Assembly: GCA_000403255.2 (NCBI GenBank)
Contig: KE159582.1
Coordinates: forward strand, 540,417 to 604,416
Length of the DNA: 64,000 bases
Origin: Lachnospiraceae bacterium 3-1
GTDB taxonomy: Bacteria > Bacillota > Clostridia > Lachnospirales > Lachnospiraceae
Direction of reading: 5' to 3'
Positions 26,726 through 35,907 of this stretch are shown here, piece by piece. Each line of letters opens with the position of its first letter. Within the stretch, counting starts at the first letter, position 1. Both the position numbers and the translations under genes were made by a program. The notes under the pieces are model-generated. The model made no database searches. It was not told where the DNA came from and saw only the letters and a list, made by a program, of their open reading frames with translations.

Positions 26726-27673
26726 ATGGGAACAGAGTCTTACAAAGAATGGCTCCCGGCATTTGAAGTTATTCAGGAAATAAAGAAGGCTGTAATTGGA
26801 AAAGATGACTGTATTGTAAAAGCTGTGTCAGCAATTTTAGCAGGCGGTCATATCTTGTTTAATGATATTCCGGGGGTGGGAAAAACCACCCTCGCTATGG
26901 CATTGTCAAAATCTATGTCTTTACAGCAAAACAGAGTGCAGTTTACCCCGGATGTGCTGCCCTCGGATTTGGTAGGATTTTCTATTTATCAGAAGGAGAC
27001 AGGGCAGTTTGTTTATCAGCCAGGGAGTGTTATGTGTAATCTTTTGCTGGCGGATGAAATTAACCGGACATCACCCAAAACCCAATCCGCTCTTTTAGAG
27101 GTGATGGAGGAACAGAGAGTGACCGTAGATGGCGTCAGTCACAAGGTTCCCTCTCCTTTTATTGTGATTGCCACGCAGAATCCCGTTGGAAGCGCTGGAA
27201 CATGGATGCTGCCAGAAGCCCAGCTTGATCGTTTTATGGTTTGCCTCCAGTTGGGGTATCCTGAGTTGGAGGATGAAATTAATATTTTAAAGGGCAGACA
27301 ATGCAAGGAAGAGATACAGGCAGTAATCTCCAAGGAGGATTTGCTGCAAATGCAAAAAATGGCGGAACAGGTATTTGTGCAGGAGGAGATGTACCAATAT
27401 ATTGGAAATTTGGTAAATCACACCCGGAATCATCCAATGATTGATTTGGGCGTCAGTCCAAGAGGTTCCATTCATATTTTGCAGATGGCAAAATCCCTTG
27501 CATTTTTACGACAGAGGAATTATATGGTTCCAGAAGATATCAGGGATATTTTTCTTTCTGTCTGTGTTCACAGAACAGTATTAAATGCCAAGGCAAGAGT
27601 AGCCCGCATGGATGTGGAGCAGGTTTTAGGAGAGATTTTAAAACATACCCCTATGCCAGGGGCAATGCGGTAG
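26726..27673 (+). CDS. MoxR-family AAA+ ATPase
   Basis: The P-loop GVGKTT and Walker B LLLADEINRTSPKTQSALL place this 315-residue protein in the MoxR group of AAA+ ATPases, which act as chaperones for maturing partner proteins. AGGAG lies 10 bases before the ATG. It is followed within 8 bases by a DUF58 protein and then a transglutaminase-like membrane protein, the standard MoxR-DUF58-transglutaminase arrangement found in many bacteria, whose target is generally unknown. Read-through from the V-ATPase operon is possible, since no terminator is seen between them. Confidence 0.92.
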   Translation: MGTESYKEWLPAFEVIQEIKKAVIGKDDCIVKAVSAILAGGHILFNDIPGVGKTTLAMALSKSMSLQQNRVQFTPDVLPSDLVGFSIYQKETGQFVYQPGSVMCNLLLADEINRTSPKTQSALLEVMEEQRVTVDGVSHKVPSPFIVIATQNPVGSAGTWMLPEAQLDRFMVCLQLGYPELEDEINILKGRQCKEEIQAVISKEDLLQMQKMAEQVFVQEEMYQYIGNLVNHTRNHPMIDLGVSPRGSIHILQMAKSLAFLRQRNYMVPEDIRDIFLSVCVHRTVLNAKARVARMDVEQVLGEILKHTPMPGAMR

Positions 27674-27680
27674 GGAAGGA

Positions 27681-28778
27681 ATGGGTATCATAATGAGGAA
27701 CTTGCTTTTTTATGTATTTGCAGGTGTGGGTGCATGTTATATGGCAATTCTTTATAACAGCAAAGGCTTCTTTGTGTTGTTTGTGGCTGCAGTGTTACTG
27801 CCGCCTTTTTTCTTATGTATGCTGTGGCAGGTCAGAAGACGGTTGGAATATAAACTTTTGGTTTCTTCTGATCCAGAGGAGACAGGAACCTATCGGGTTT
27901 GCCTTGAGATATACAATAATAGTATATTTTATTTGGCAGAAGCCAGAACAAAGGTAGTGCTAAGGAATGATAAGAGTAATAGAAAAATCAAAGTGAAATT
28001 GGTTGGGAAGGCAGGCGCAGGTGAGAGGGTAACACTGGAAAAAATAGTAGGAGACTTGGAGTTTGGTCTCTGGCAGGCACAATGCCGTTCCTTTATCTGC
28101 TATGACTGTCTTGGGATATTTCGCTTGAGGAAAAAAGTAGGGCAGCAGGTACAGGTGATGATTTTACCAGCCTGTTATGAGACGAATATCAAGGCAGGAC
28201 TGAAAACAAAATTATTTCTCTCAGATGGGGAATGGTATCATCCGCAAATAGGGGGTGATGATCCAGGGGAAATCTTGAAATTACGGGAATATCAAATGGG
28301 TGATCGGATGAACCAAATTCACTGGAAGCTGTCTGCCAGGAATGATACGTTGATTGTGGCGGAAATGAGTATGCCGATTGGGTGTAATGTGGTTATTTTT
28401 TTGGATGTTCGGATGGATACCATGAATAAGAAGGATTGCAAGGCATATTGGGAAGTGGTGCACACCATTTCTCTGGAATTATTGGAGCAGGAGTGCTGTC
28501 ATTTTTTGGTATGGTATGAGGAACAGGAGCAGAAATTAAGGCGGAAAGGAATTCGGGAGTTGGAAGATTTGGCAGATTTCTGGGGTGAGATTTTAAGACA
28601 CCGGATGGGACGGTGTGTTTTCAAAGAAGTGTATCAGCGGGAGTTTCCAGGAGAAGCCTATGTGTCTCATATCTGGTGGAATCAGGAACTGGAATTGTAT
28701 TGCAATGATGAGTTTCAGGCGAAGATAGAGCCAGAGGGTGTAAAGGAACGGCTGCTAGAGCTGGAGCTTAAGGTTTAG
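27681..28778 (+). CDS. DUF58 domain membrane protein
   Basis: Two N-terminal membrane helices (about residues 6-45) are followed by a soluble region carrying the DUF58 signature LREYQMGDRMNQIHWKLSAR and a von Willebrand A-like stretch (NVVIFLDVRMD). It is the usual partner of MoxR. Start choice between ATG 27681 and ATG 27693 is not decisive, as neither has ideal spacing from AGGGAAGG. The 365-residue length is normal. It lies 7 bases after moxR and 16 before the transglutaminase gene. Confidence 0.9.
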   Translation: MGIIMRNLLFYVFAGVGACYMAILYNSKGFFVLFVAAVLLPPFFLCMLWQVRRRLEYKLLVSSDPEETGTYRVCLEIYNNSIFYLAEARTKVVLRNDKSNRKIKVKLVGKAGAGERVTLEKIVGDLEFGLWQAQCRSFICYDCLGIFRLRKKVGQQVQVMILPACYETNIKAGLKTKLFLSDGEWYHPQIGGDDPGEILKLREYQMGDRMNQIHWKLSARNDTLIVAEMSMPIGCNVVIFLDVRMDTMNKKDCKAYWEVVHTISLELLEQECCHFLVWYEEQEQKLRRKGIRELEDLADFWGEILRHRMGRCVFKEVYQREFPGEAYVSHIWWNQELELYCNDEFQAKIEPEGVKERLLELELKV

Positions 28779-28794
28779 AGGAGGAATCACAAAA

Positions 28795-31182
28795 ATGGTT
28801 CAAAATTTATCCCAAGATAGGAAAAGCCGGATAGGTATCTTGTCTACCGTGCAGGGGATATTCTGTTTGTTTCTGATATTATTTGGAACGTTTTTGTGTC
28901 TGGAAAGGTATCTGGCAACAGGAATTTCCTTTTGGTCATTGGCTTTTATTGCAGGAATAAGCGCTGGTATAGCAGAAATTATGCGATATGGAAAGGTTCA
29001 GAAATTTACAGCGCTTCTGTTGTTTTTGTTTTTCTTCGGAATGCTGTTATTAAAAAAACAGACTTTGCTGATGGAAGGTGGAAAAGAAATTGCAAACCAG
29101 GTGATTCTTCTGATCAACAAGCATTACCATACAGAGTATTTGTATTGGTTTGTCAGGGAGCAGGGGGAAGGAAAAGCAGAGGTATTTTTGATGCTATGTG
29201 CTTTGATTGGTTTTTGGGAAAGCTTTTTGGTGTCTTTGTTCCCAAAGAAAAGAAGCCGAAATAGAGCTTTTTTGAGTATGCCTTTTCTGGTGTTTACGGC
29301 AGGAATATTGGTTGGACGGACACCTTCTTTAGAAGGGATGTTTTTAATACTGACAGGGTATTTGGTCCTGCAATTGGATTTGGAAGTGCGGGGAACATGG
29401 ATCTTAGGTACAGGGATGGGAACGATTCTTGTGTTGGCATTTTTACTGACACAAAGCAATACGGCGCAGAAAATATTGAAAACCTACCATGAGCCATGGC
29501 TGCAGCGGCAGTTAAATTTTGAGGAAGGGATGCTTGAGCTGGTAGAGCAGTTTAGCAAGATAAGGCTGTTTTCCCAAAACAAAGTTCAGAAAGAATATTT
29601 GCTCACCAATGAGGAACCAAACCAGACAGGAGAAGAGGTGTTTCAGATTACCGTGGAGCAACGCCCAAAACAAAACATTTACATTCGTGGCTTTATCGGT
29701 GGAGATTATGGAGAGGGGAATTGGAAAAGCGTGTCTGGACAGGAATTTTCCGATTGGGCTGGGGAGATGGGTCTGTCAAATCAAAAGTGTCAGCAGGTGG
29801 TACAAAATTATTCTTATTGGAACGAAGAAGGAGGGGAAAAGGGAAAAATTGCCAAAAAGGTGAAAATGGAGTTGAAGGCGCCTGTTTCTGGATATACATT
29901 AGTGCCTTATTATACAAAGATTCCAGAAAAACAGTCTGCTTGGGGAGATGGGGCCTTAGTTCCAAAGGGTGAAAATACTTTTCATTGGGAGAGCTTTCTT
30001 TTTAAGGAAAATGTAAGCCGATACGAAGCTCTTACGTTGGAGGAATGGACGCAGCAGGAGAAAGATAGGGATGTGCCAGAGCAAGAAATCTGGGAATCTT
30101 ATGATTCTTATGTACAAAAGGTGTATACCCGCCTGCCAGAACAGGGACTAAAAAATCTAAGAAAGTTTGTGAAAGAATCTCTAGGGGGAAAAATTTCTGA
30201 GTATCAGCAGGTATTGGAGTTTTTATGGGGGAATGCAGAGTATAGCCAGGATTTGGCCCCTCTTCCAGAGGGTGAGGATTATGCGGAATATTTTCTGCTA
30301 AAGCAAAAGAAAGGTTTTTGCGTTCATTTTGCCACGGCTGGAACCTTGGTTTTTCGGATGTATAAAGTTCCAGCCAGGTATGTAAGCGGATATGTAATAT
30401 TTCCTGAAGATTTTAAACAAAACAGTGACGGAACCTTTACCGCTGTGGTAAAAGATGAGCGGGGGCATGCATGGACAGAGATATTTCAAAAGGAAACAGG
30501 TTTTCTGCCATTGGAAGTAACGCCTCCTGCTTATTTTGCAGCGTTACAGGATTTGCAGCCGGGGGAGGATGTGAAGGACGCTCTGCAAAGGCAGCAAGAA
30601 CAGAATCCCCAAATGGATCATGAAAAAGAGCAGGAAAGTAAGGCAGAGCAGGAGAACATGTCTCAGGTAGAAAAGCCAGAGCTTCCAGAAGACCATGAGA
30701 AGGAGGAACAGCTGCAGGCGCCAAAAAGCCAGGCCGAAACAGAGAATGATAAAAAAAGTGTAAAAGCAGAAAAGGAGGAAGCCCGGATCATGCAGAAGAC
30801 AGGCATAGGAATTGGCGTCTGCCTGGCTGGGATATGCAGTGTGTCTCTTCTGCTTTGTTACCGAAAAAGGAGAATGGAAGACAGGCGCAAGGCAGAATTT
30901 TTCCAAAAAAACCATGACAAAGGGGCATTGGCTGTGGGCAAATCCATGAGGCTTTTGCTTACATCATTGGGGCTGGAGCAGAAGAAGGATATGAGTGATT
31001 CGGAATATGGCGCATTGCTGGAACAGAGGCTTCCAGGGATGGAATGGGAAAGAATTATTTTTCTATTACAGAAAGCGGCATTTTCAAAACATGGGATTAC
31101 AGAGGAAGAGTTTCAGGTGGTTATAGAAGCATATAGGGAACTGAAGGCTTACAATTCCAAGAAGAAAGAAAATACCCCTTGA
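28795..31182 (+). CDS. Transglutaminase-like membrane protein (TgpA type)
   Basis: The 795-residue protein has about six N-terminal membrane helices (to residue 220), a large extracytoplasmic region with a transglutaminase core (about 440-580), a Glu/Gln-rich linker (about 595-660), one more membrane helix, and a short cytoplasmic tail resembling DUF4129. Catalytic Cys is C509 (KKGFCVHFATAG) and His is H558 (GHAWTE). The third residue, usually Asp in a DxTP context, appears to be E574 (LPLEVTP). A peptidase or cross-linking role at the cell surface is inferred. GGAGG precedes the ATG. Confidence 0.9.
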   Translation: MVQNLSQDRKSRIGILSTVQGIFCLFLILFGTFLCLERYLATGISFWSLAFIAGISAGIAEIMRYGKVQKFTALLLFLFFFGMLLLKKQTLLMEGGKEIANQVILLINKHYHTEYLYWFVREQGEGKAEVFLMLCALIGFWESFLVSLFPKKRSRNRAFLSMPFLVFTAGILVGRTPSLEGMFLILTGYLVLQLDLEVRGTWILGTGMGTILVLAFLLTQSNTAQKILKTYHEPWLQRQLNFEEGMLELVEQFSKIRLFSQNKVQKEYLLTNEEPNQTGEEVFQITVEQRPKQNIYIRGFIGGDYGEGNWKSVSGQEFSDWAGEMGLSNQKCQQVVQNYSYWNEEGGEKGKIAKKVKMELKAPVSGYTLVPYYTKIPEKQSAWGDGALVPKGENTFHWESFLFKENVSRYEALTLEEWTQQEKDRDVPEQEIWESYDSYVQKVYTRLPEQGLKNLRKFVKESLGGKISEYQQVLEFLWGNAEYSQDLAPLPEGEDYAEYFLLKQKKGFCVHFATAGTLVFRMYKVPARYVSGYVIFPEDFKQNSDGTFTAVVKDERGHAWTEIFQKETGFLPLEVTPPAYFAALQDLQPGEDVKDALQRQQEQNPQMDHEKEQESKAEQENMSQVEKPELPEDHEKEEQLQAPKSQAETENDKKSVKAEKEEARIMQKTGIGIGVCLAGICSVSLLLCYRKRRMEDRRKAEFFQKNHDKGALAVGKSMRLLLTSLGLEQKKDMSDSEYGALLEQRLPGMEWERIIFLLQKAAFSKHGITEEEFQVVIEAYRELKAYNSKKKENTP

Positions 31183-31208
31183 CAGGAAAACCCATAAATG
31201 TATACAAT
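31179..31208 (+). promoter_or_regulatory. Promoter of icd, overlapping the upstream stop codon
   Basis: TTGACA (31179-31184) includes the TGA stop of the transglutaminase gene and is 18 bases from TACAAT (31203-31208). Confidence 0.6.
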
Positions 31209-31239
31209 GATCCAAGGATTTCATTAGGAGGAAGGATAA

Positions 31240-32448
31240 ATGGAAAAAATAAAAATGACAACACCTTTAGTAGAGATGGATGGGGATGAGATGACTCGCA
31301 TTCTCTGGAAAATGATCAAAGACGAGCTGATCTGTCCCTTTGTGGATTTAAAGACAGAGTATTATGATTTAGGACTGGAGCGCCGGAATGAGACAGACGA
31401 TCAGGTAACTTTCGATTCTGCAAATGCAACGAAGAAATATGGTGTGGCTGTAAAATGTGCAACCATAACCCCAAATGCGGCTCGTATGGATGAATATGAT
31501 TTGAAGGAGATGTGGAAAAGTCCCAATGGAACAATCCGCGCTATTTTAGACGGAACGGTATTCCGTGCGCCGATTACGGTAAAAGGAATTGAACCATGTG
31601 TCAGAAATTGGAAAAAACCCATTACCATTGCACGTCACGCATATGGGGACGTATACAAAGCAAGTGAAATGAAGATTCCTGGAGCAGGAAAATGTGAATT
31701 GGTTTACACTGGTTTGGATGGCACAGAGACAAGAGAATTGATTCATGAATTTACTGATGCAGGAATTATCCAGGGACAGCATAATCTCAACGGTTCGATT
31801 GAAAGCTTTGCAAGAAGCTGCTTTAACTATGCGCTGGACACCAAGCAGGATTTGTGGTTTGCAACGAAAGATACCATTTCTAAAAAGTATGATCACACCT
31901 TTAAAGATATTTTCCAGGAAATTTACGATAAGGAATATGATGAGAAATTTAAAGCTGCCGGATTAGAATATTTCTATACCCTCATCGATGATGCAGTGGC
32001 ACGTATCATGAAAGCAGAAGGCGGTTTCATCTGGGCATGTAAGAATTATGATGGGGATGTGATGAGCGATATGGTAAGCTCAGCCTTTGGCTCCCTTGCT
32101 ATGATGACTTCTGTATTGGTATCTCCAGAAGGGTACTATGAATATGAGGCGGCCCATGGAACGGTACAGCGTCATTATTATAAGCATTTAAAAGGGGAAG
32201 AAACCTCCACCAATTCGGTAGCTACGATTTTTGCATGGACGGGAGCATTGCGTAAGCGGGGAGAATTGGACAACCTTCCAGACCTTTGCACCTTTGCAGA
32301 CAATTTGGATCAGGCATGCCTGTCTACCATCGAATCTGGGAAAATGACGAAGGATTTAGCATTGATTACTACATTAGAGAATCCTACTGTGTTAAATAGT
32401 GAAGGATTTATTCGGGCAATTCGGGAGACATTGGAAACCCTTAGATAA
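31240..32448 (+). CDS. icd: NADP-dependent isocitrate dehydrogenase
   Basis: It oxidises isocitrate to 2-oxoglutarate and CO2, making NADPH. The sequence is of the eukaryote-like (type II) homodimeric class: [13 protein letters not shown] near the start, the [16 protein letters not shown] substrate loop with its Ser, [14 protein letters not shown], and the [12 protein letters not shown] region. The 402-residue length fits this class rather than the E. coli type. AGGAGG lies upstream of the ATG. No citrate synthase or aconitase gene is adjacent. In an anaerobe it would mainly supply glutamate precursors. Confidence 0.96.
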   Translation: MEKIKMTTPLVEMDGDEMTRILWKMIKDELICPFVDLKTEYYDLGLERRNETDDQVTFDSANATKKYGVAVKCATITPNAARMDEYDLKEMWKSPNGTIRAILDGTVFRAPITVKGIEPCVRNWKKPITIARHAYGDVYKASEMKIPGAGKCELVYTGLDGTETRELIHEFTDAGIIQGQHNLNGSIESFARSCFNYALDTKQDLWFATKDTISKKYDHTFKDIFQEIYDKEYDEKFKAAGLEYFYTLIDDAVARIMKAEGGFIWACKNYDGDVMSDMVSSAFGSLAMMTSVLVSPEGYYEYEAAHGTVQRHYYKHLKGEETSTNSVATIFAWTGALRKRGELDNLPDLCTFADNLDQACLSTIESGKMTKDLALITTLENPTVLNSEGFIRAIRETLETLR

Positions 32449-32521
32449 TCTGGTGGGAATCACCTTGTAGGTTGTTTAATTATATTCCGGTTTTGCCGGA
32501 GAAAGATAAGGAGAGAGAATC

Positions 32522-34429
32522 ATGATTTTGGCCTGCCAAAATATTAGTAAAGCCTTTGGCGCCGATGAAATCATTCAGCATGCATCTTTTCATATAGAAG
32601 AAAATGAAAAGGCGGCAATTGTAGGAATTAACGGAGCAGGAAAGACAACCCTGCTTCGGATTATTATGGGGGAATTGGAGGCAGATGAGGGAGAGGTGGC
32701 GCTTGCAAAGAATAAGACCATTGGATATTTGCCTCAGAACCCTAATATTGCCGGAAATCGCACCATCTACGAGGAAGTTCTTTCGGCCAGGCAAGAACTG
32801 ATTGAGATGCAAAAAGAGCTGATTGAGATGGAACGAAGCATGAGCCATGTAACGGGAGAAGAACTGGAAAAGCTGATGGAGAGCTATAACCGCCGGAATC
32901 TGGAATTTGAACAAAAAGGCGGCTCTTCCTATAAAAGTGAGATTACCGGTGTGCTCAAGGGACTTGGATTTTCAGAAGAAGAATTTACAAAGCATATGCA
33001 GGAATTATCTGGCGGACAGAGAACCAGGGTTTGCCTGGGCAAGCTATTGGTGACGAAACCGAATGTGATTTTGTTGGACGAGCCAACCAATCATTTGGAT
33101 ATCGGATCGATTACTTGGTTGGAAACCTTTTTGCTGAACTATAAAGGCGCTGTGGTAATTGTGAGCCATGACCGCTATTTTTTAGATCGTGTGGTTCACA
33201 AGGTGGTGGAATTAGATCGTTGCAAGGTATCGGTATTTTCCGGTAACTATAGTGATTATGCGGTAAAAAGGGCCAAGGTGCGGGAAGCACAGCTAAAACA
33301 GTACTACAATCAACAAAGAGAAATCAAACACCAGGAAGAAGTCATTGCAAAATTAAAATCCTTTAACCGGGAAAAATCCATCCGACGTGCAGAAAGCCGG
33401 GAAAAAATGCTGGACAAAATAGAACGTCTGGAAAAACCAATGGAAGAACATACAGATATTCATTTGAATTTGGAACCTCGGGTCGTCAGCGGAAATGATG
33501 TGCTTATGGTGGAGCATCTGTCTAAATCTTATCCTGGTCAGCGGTTATTTGATGATTTGTTCTTTGAAATCAAACGAGGGGAACGTGTGGCATTGATTGG
33601 GGATAATGGGACTGGGAAGACTACCATATTAAAAATCATCAATGATATGGTAAAGGCAGATCGAGGAACCATTAAGCTTGGAACAAATGTACACATTGGG
33701 TATTATGACCAGGAGCATCAGGTGCTCCATTTAGAGAAAACTCTGGTGGAAGAGATTTCAGACGAATATCCAAATTTGACCAACACTGAGATTCGAAATG
33801 TACTGGCTGCTTTTCTTTTTACCGGAGATGAGGTTTTTAAGCGGATTTCAGAATTAAGCGGCGGAGAGCGGGGACGGGTGTCTCTGGCAAAATTAATGCT
33901 TTCTGAGGCTAATTTTCTGATTTTGGATGAGCCAACAAACCATTTGGATATCACTTCCAAAGAAATTTTGGAGCAGGCATTGAATCGTTATACAGGGACT
34001 GTACTTTTTGTATCTCATGACCGATATTTTATTAATAAAGCGGCAACTAGAATTTTGGATTTGACAGGAGAAACCCTTGTTAATTACATTGGAAATTACG
34101 ATTATTATTTAGAAAAATGTAAAGAGCTGACTCAAATCTATGCGCCAGGGAAAGAGAACCAACAAAAAGCAGAGGCTGTAGGCAGCGGAAAGGCAGATTG
34201 GAAACAGAAAAAGGAGGAGCAGGCCAGACAGAGGAAACTGGAAAATGACAGAAAGCGGACAGAAAATAAAATTGAAGAAACAGAACAGCGCATTCAGGAA
34301 CTGGAAGAAGCTTTTTCGGACAGTGAAATTGCAACAAATTCTGCAAAATTACAAGAGCTCCATCAAGAATATCAAGAGAAACAAAAAGAACTGGAAATTT
34401 TGTATGAGCAATGGGAGGCTTTGATGTAG
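32522..34429 (+). CDS. ABC-F family ATP-binding protein
   Basis: Two ABC cassettes lie in one 635-residue chain without membrane segments. The first has GINGAGKTT, LSGGQRTRV and LLDEPTNHLD; the second GDNGTGKTT, LSGGERGRV and LDEPTNHLD. They are joined by a charged linker and followed by a C-terminal coiled coil (about 550-635). This plan is the ABC-F type, which act on ribosomes rather than in transport. The C-terminal coiled coil suits the YdiF/Uup-like subgroup, not a dedicated antibiotic-resistance subgroup, though the line is not sharp. AAGGAG lies upstream of the ATG. It is not linked to icd by an obvious operon. Confidence 0.93.
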   Translation: MILACQNISKAFGADEIIQHASFHIEENEKAAIVGINGAGKTTLLRIIMGELEADEGEVALAKNKTIGYLPQNPNIAGNRTIYEEVLSARQELIEMQKELIEMERSMSHVTGEELEKLMESYNRRNLEFEQKGGSSYKSEITGVLKGLGFSEEEFTKHMQELSGGQRTRVCLGKLLVTKPNVILLDEPTNHLDIGSITWLETFLLNYKGAVVIVSHDRYFLDRVVHKVVELDRCKVSVFSGNYSDYAVKRAKVREAQLKQYYNQQREIKHQEEVIAKLKSFNREKSIRRAESREKMLDKIERLEKPMEEHTDIHLNLEPRVVSGNDVLMVEHLSKSYPGQRLFDDLFFEIKRGERVALIGDNGTGKTTILKIINDMVKADRGTIKLGTNVHIGYYDQEHQVLHLEKTLVEEISDEYPNLTNTEIRNVLAAFLFTGDEVFKRISELSGGERGRVSLAKLMLSEANFLILDEPTNHLDITSKEILEQALNRYTGTVLFVSHDRYFINKAATRILDLTGETLVNYIGNYDYYLEKCKELTQIYAPGKENQQKAEAVGSGKADWKQKKEEQARQRKLENDRKRTENKIEETEQRIQELEEAFSDSEIATNSAKLQELHQEYQEKQKELEILYEQWEALM

Positions 34430-34497
34430 TGTGACAGGTGAGTTTCTTTTCTGTAATTAGGAAGAAAGTGGCCTTGTAAGATTAAAATTTTCACACA

Positions 34498-34526
34498 TTG
34501 ACATCTATTATTTGGTCTATTATAAT
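34498..34526 (+). promoter_or_regulatory. Consensus promoter of the rex operon
   Basis: TTGACA, 17 bases, TATAAT: a perfect match to both hexamers. No clear Rex operator (TTGTGAA-type palindrome) is seen across it, so autoregulation is not evident. Confidence 0.85.
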
Positions 34527-34575
34527 AAAATAAGTATGTGACAGAATGACGGTCAGACAGAAGGAGAAGGAAGCA

Positions 34576-35220
34576 ATGGAAAAAGAAATATCACAGGCAG
34601 TCATTCGAAGAATGCCAAGGTATTATCGGTACTTAGGTGAGCTTTTAGATGATGGGGTAGAGCGAATTTCTTCTAATGATCTAAGTACGAGAATGCGTGT
34701 GACTGCATCCCAGATACGCCAGGATTTGAACAATTTTGGCGGTTTTGGACAACAAGGGTATGGATATAATGTGAAGTATCTCTATGATGAGATTGGCAAA
34801 ATTATGGGGATGAATCGACAGCATAATATCATTGTAGTGGGCGCAGGGAAGCTAGGCCAGGCGTTGGCTAATTATATTAAGTTTGAAAAAAGGGGATTTG
34901 TGATTATTGGGCTGTTTGATGTGAACCCAGCGTTGAAGGGGATTTCTGTGCGGGGGATCAAGGTGCGTATGTTGGATGAACTGGAGGATTTTCTAAAGGA
35001 GAACCAAGTGGATATTGCAACTCTTACGCTACCAAAGGAGAAGGCAGATGAAGTGGCAAATATGTTGGTAAAGCTTGGGATTAATGCCATTTGGAACTTC
35101 GCTCATTTGGATTTAGAACTGCCAGAGCATGTGGTAGTAGAGAATGTCCATCTTTCTGACAGCTTGATGCAGTTATCCTATAATATTGTCAAAACAGAGA
35201 AATCAAAAGATAAGAAGTGA
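34576..35220 (+). CDS. rex: Redox-sensing transcriptional repressor Rex
   Basis: Rex senses the NADH/NAD+ ratio and represses fermentation and respiration genes when NADH is low. The N-terminal winged helix (RMPRYYRYLGELLDDGVERI...ASQIRQDLNNFGGFGQQGYGY) is strongly conserved, followed by a Rossmann motif GAGKLG at 89-94. ATG 34576 is selected since AAGGAG precedes it by 9 bases; an earlier ATG at 34546 lacks a site. The 214-residue length is usual. It shares a transcript with a coiled-coil protein 4 bases downstream and probably with the NAD(P)HX repair gene. Confidence 0.96.
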   Translation: MEKEISQAVIRRMPRYYRYLGELLDDGVERISSNDLSTRMRVTASQIRQDLNNFGGFGQQGYGYNVKYLYDEIGKIMGMNRQHNIIVVGAGKLGQALANYIKFEKRGFVIIGLFDVNPALKGISVRGIKVRMLDELEDFLKENQVDIATLTLPKEKADEVANMLVKLGINAIWNFAHLDLELPEHVVVENVHLSDSLMQLSYNIVKTEKSKDKK

Positions 35221-35224
35221 GAAT

Positions 35225-35845
35225 ATGAGTAAAAAAAAGAATGCAGGCCGTGAATTTGCAAAAATTGCCCAGAATAAGAATCTGCCGCCCTTGGTGCTGG
35301 ATCAGAAATGGCACCATTTGTTTACCGAAGATGGCAAATCCAAAGAAGTGGCAAAGCTGGAACAGAAGGTAAATAAGCACCTGTCCAGACAAGGGCATTT
35401 GAATCAGGAAATGAAAGAGTTGAAAGCCTTAAAGAATAAGCTGATGAAGAATATTGTGGCAAATATGGATGAAATTGGGGAAGCAGAAAGTCCAAGGCTG
35501 CAGGAAAACGGAAGGCTAATTACAGAGATTAATCAGCGAATGGAGGCTGCCCGGCGGGAATTAGAGGAACTGCAGGATTTGATGAAAATGGACAATGATG
35601 AGTTAATGGTGGAAACCATGGAATACTGCTATGGGATTATGAACCGTAATGAGGCAGAACGAGAAGAATTGGCTGACTGGATTTCTAAGACCCGCATAGA
35701 ATTGAAAAAGAAAATCATCCGAAAAGATACCATTGAGGATAAGAACAAGGAAATTTATGCATATCTTCATGATATTTTTGGCGCCCAGGTGACGGGAGCC
35801 TTTGATTTAAAATATAAGGATGAATATAGAAAAAGGGGAAAATAA
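35225..35845 (+). CDS. Unknown coiled-coil protein downstream of rex
   Basis: A 206-residue, highly charged, almost wholly helical protein. The N-terminus is basic (MSKKKNAGREFAKIAQNKNL), the middle is a long coiled coil (about 50-120), and the end carries a short less-charged region. It has no membrane segment or enzyme motif. ATG 35225 lies 4 bases after the rex stop; the ribosome site is weak (AAGTGAG), so coupling to rex is likely. Its place between rex and the NAD(P)HX repair gene suggests a physiological link with redox state, but I cannot name a function. Confidence 0.75.
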   Translation: MSKKKNAGREFAKIAQNKNLPPLVLDQKWHHLFTEDGKSKEVAKLEQKVNKHLSRQGHLNQEMKELKALKNKLMKNIVANMDEIGEAESPRLQENGRLITEINQRMEAARRELEELQDLMKMDNDELMVETMEYCYGIMNRNEAEREELADWISKTRIELKKKIIRKDTIEDKNKEIYAYLHDIFGAQVTGAFDLKYKDEYRKRGK

Positions 35846-35907
35846 AGAGACGGTCTTGGCAAGGATGTGTTGAGAGTGTCTTTTTTGGATATATTTGGAG
35901 GAAAAGC

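Noticed and set aside
34498-34575. Rex operator in the rex promoter
   Set aside because: No palindrome close to the TTGTGAA/TTCACAA type was found across the promoter.
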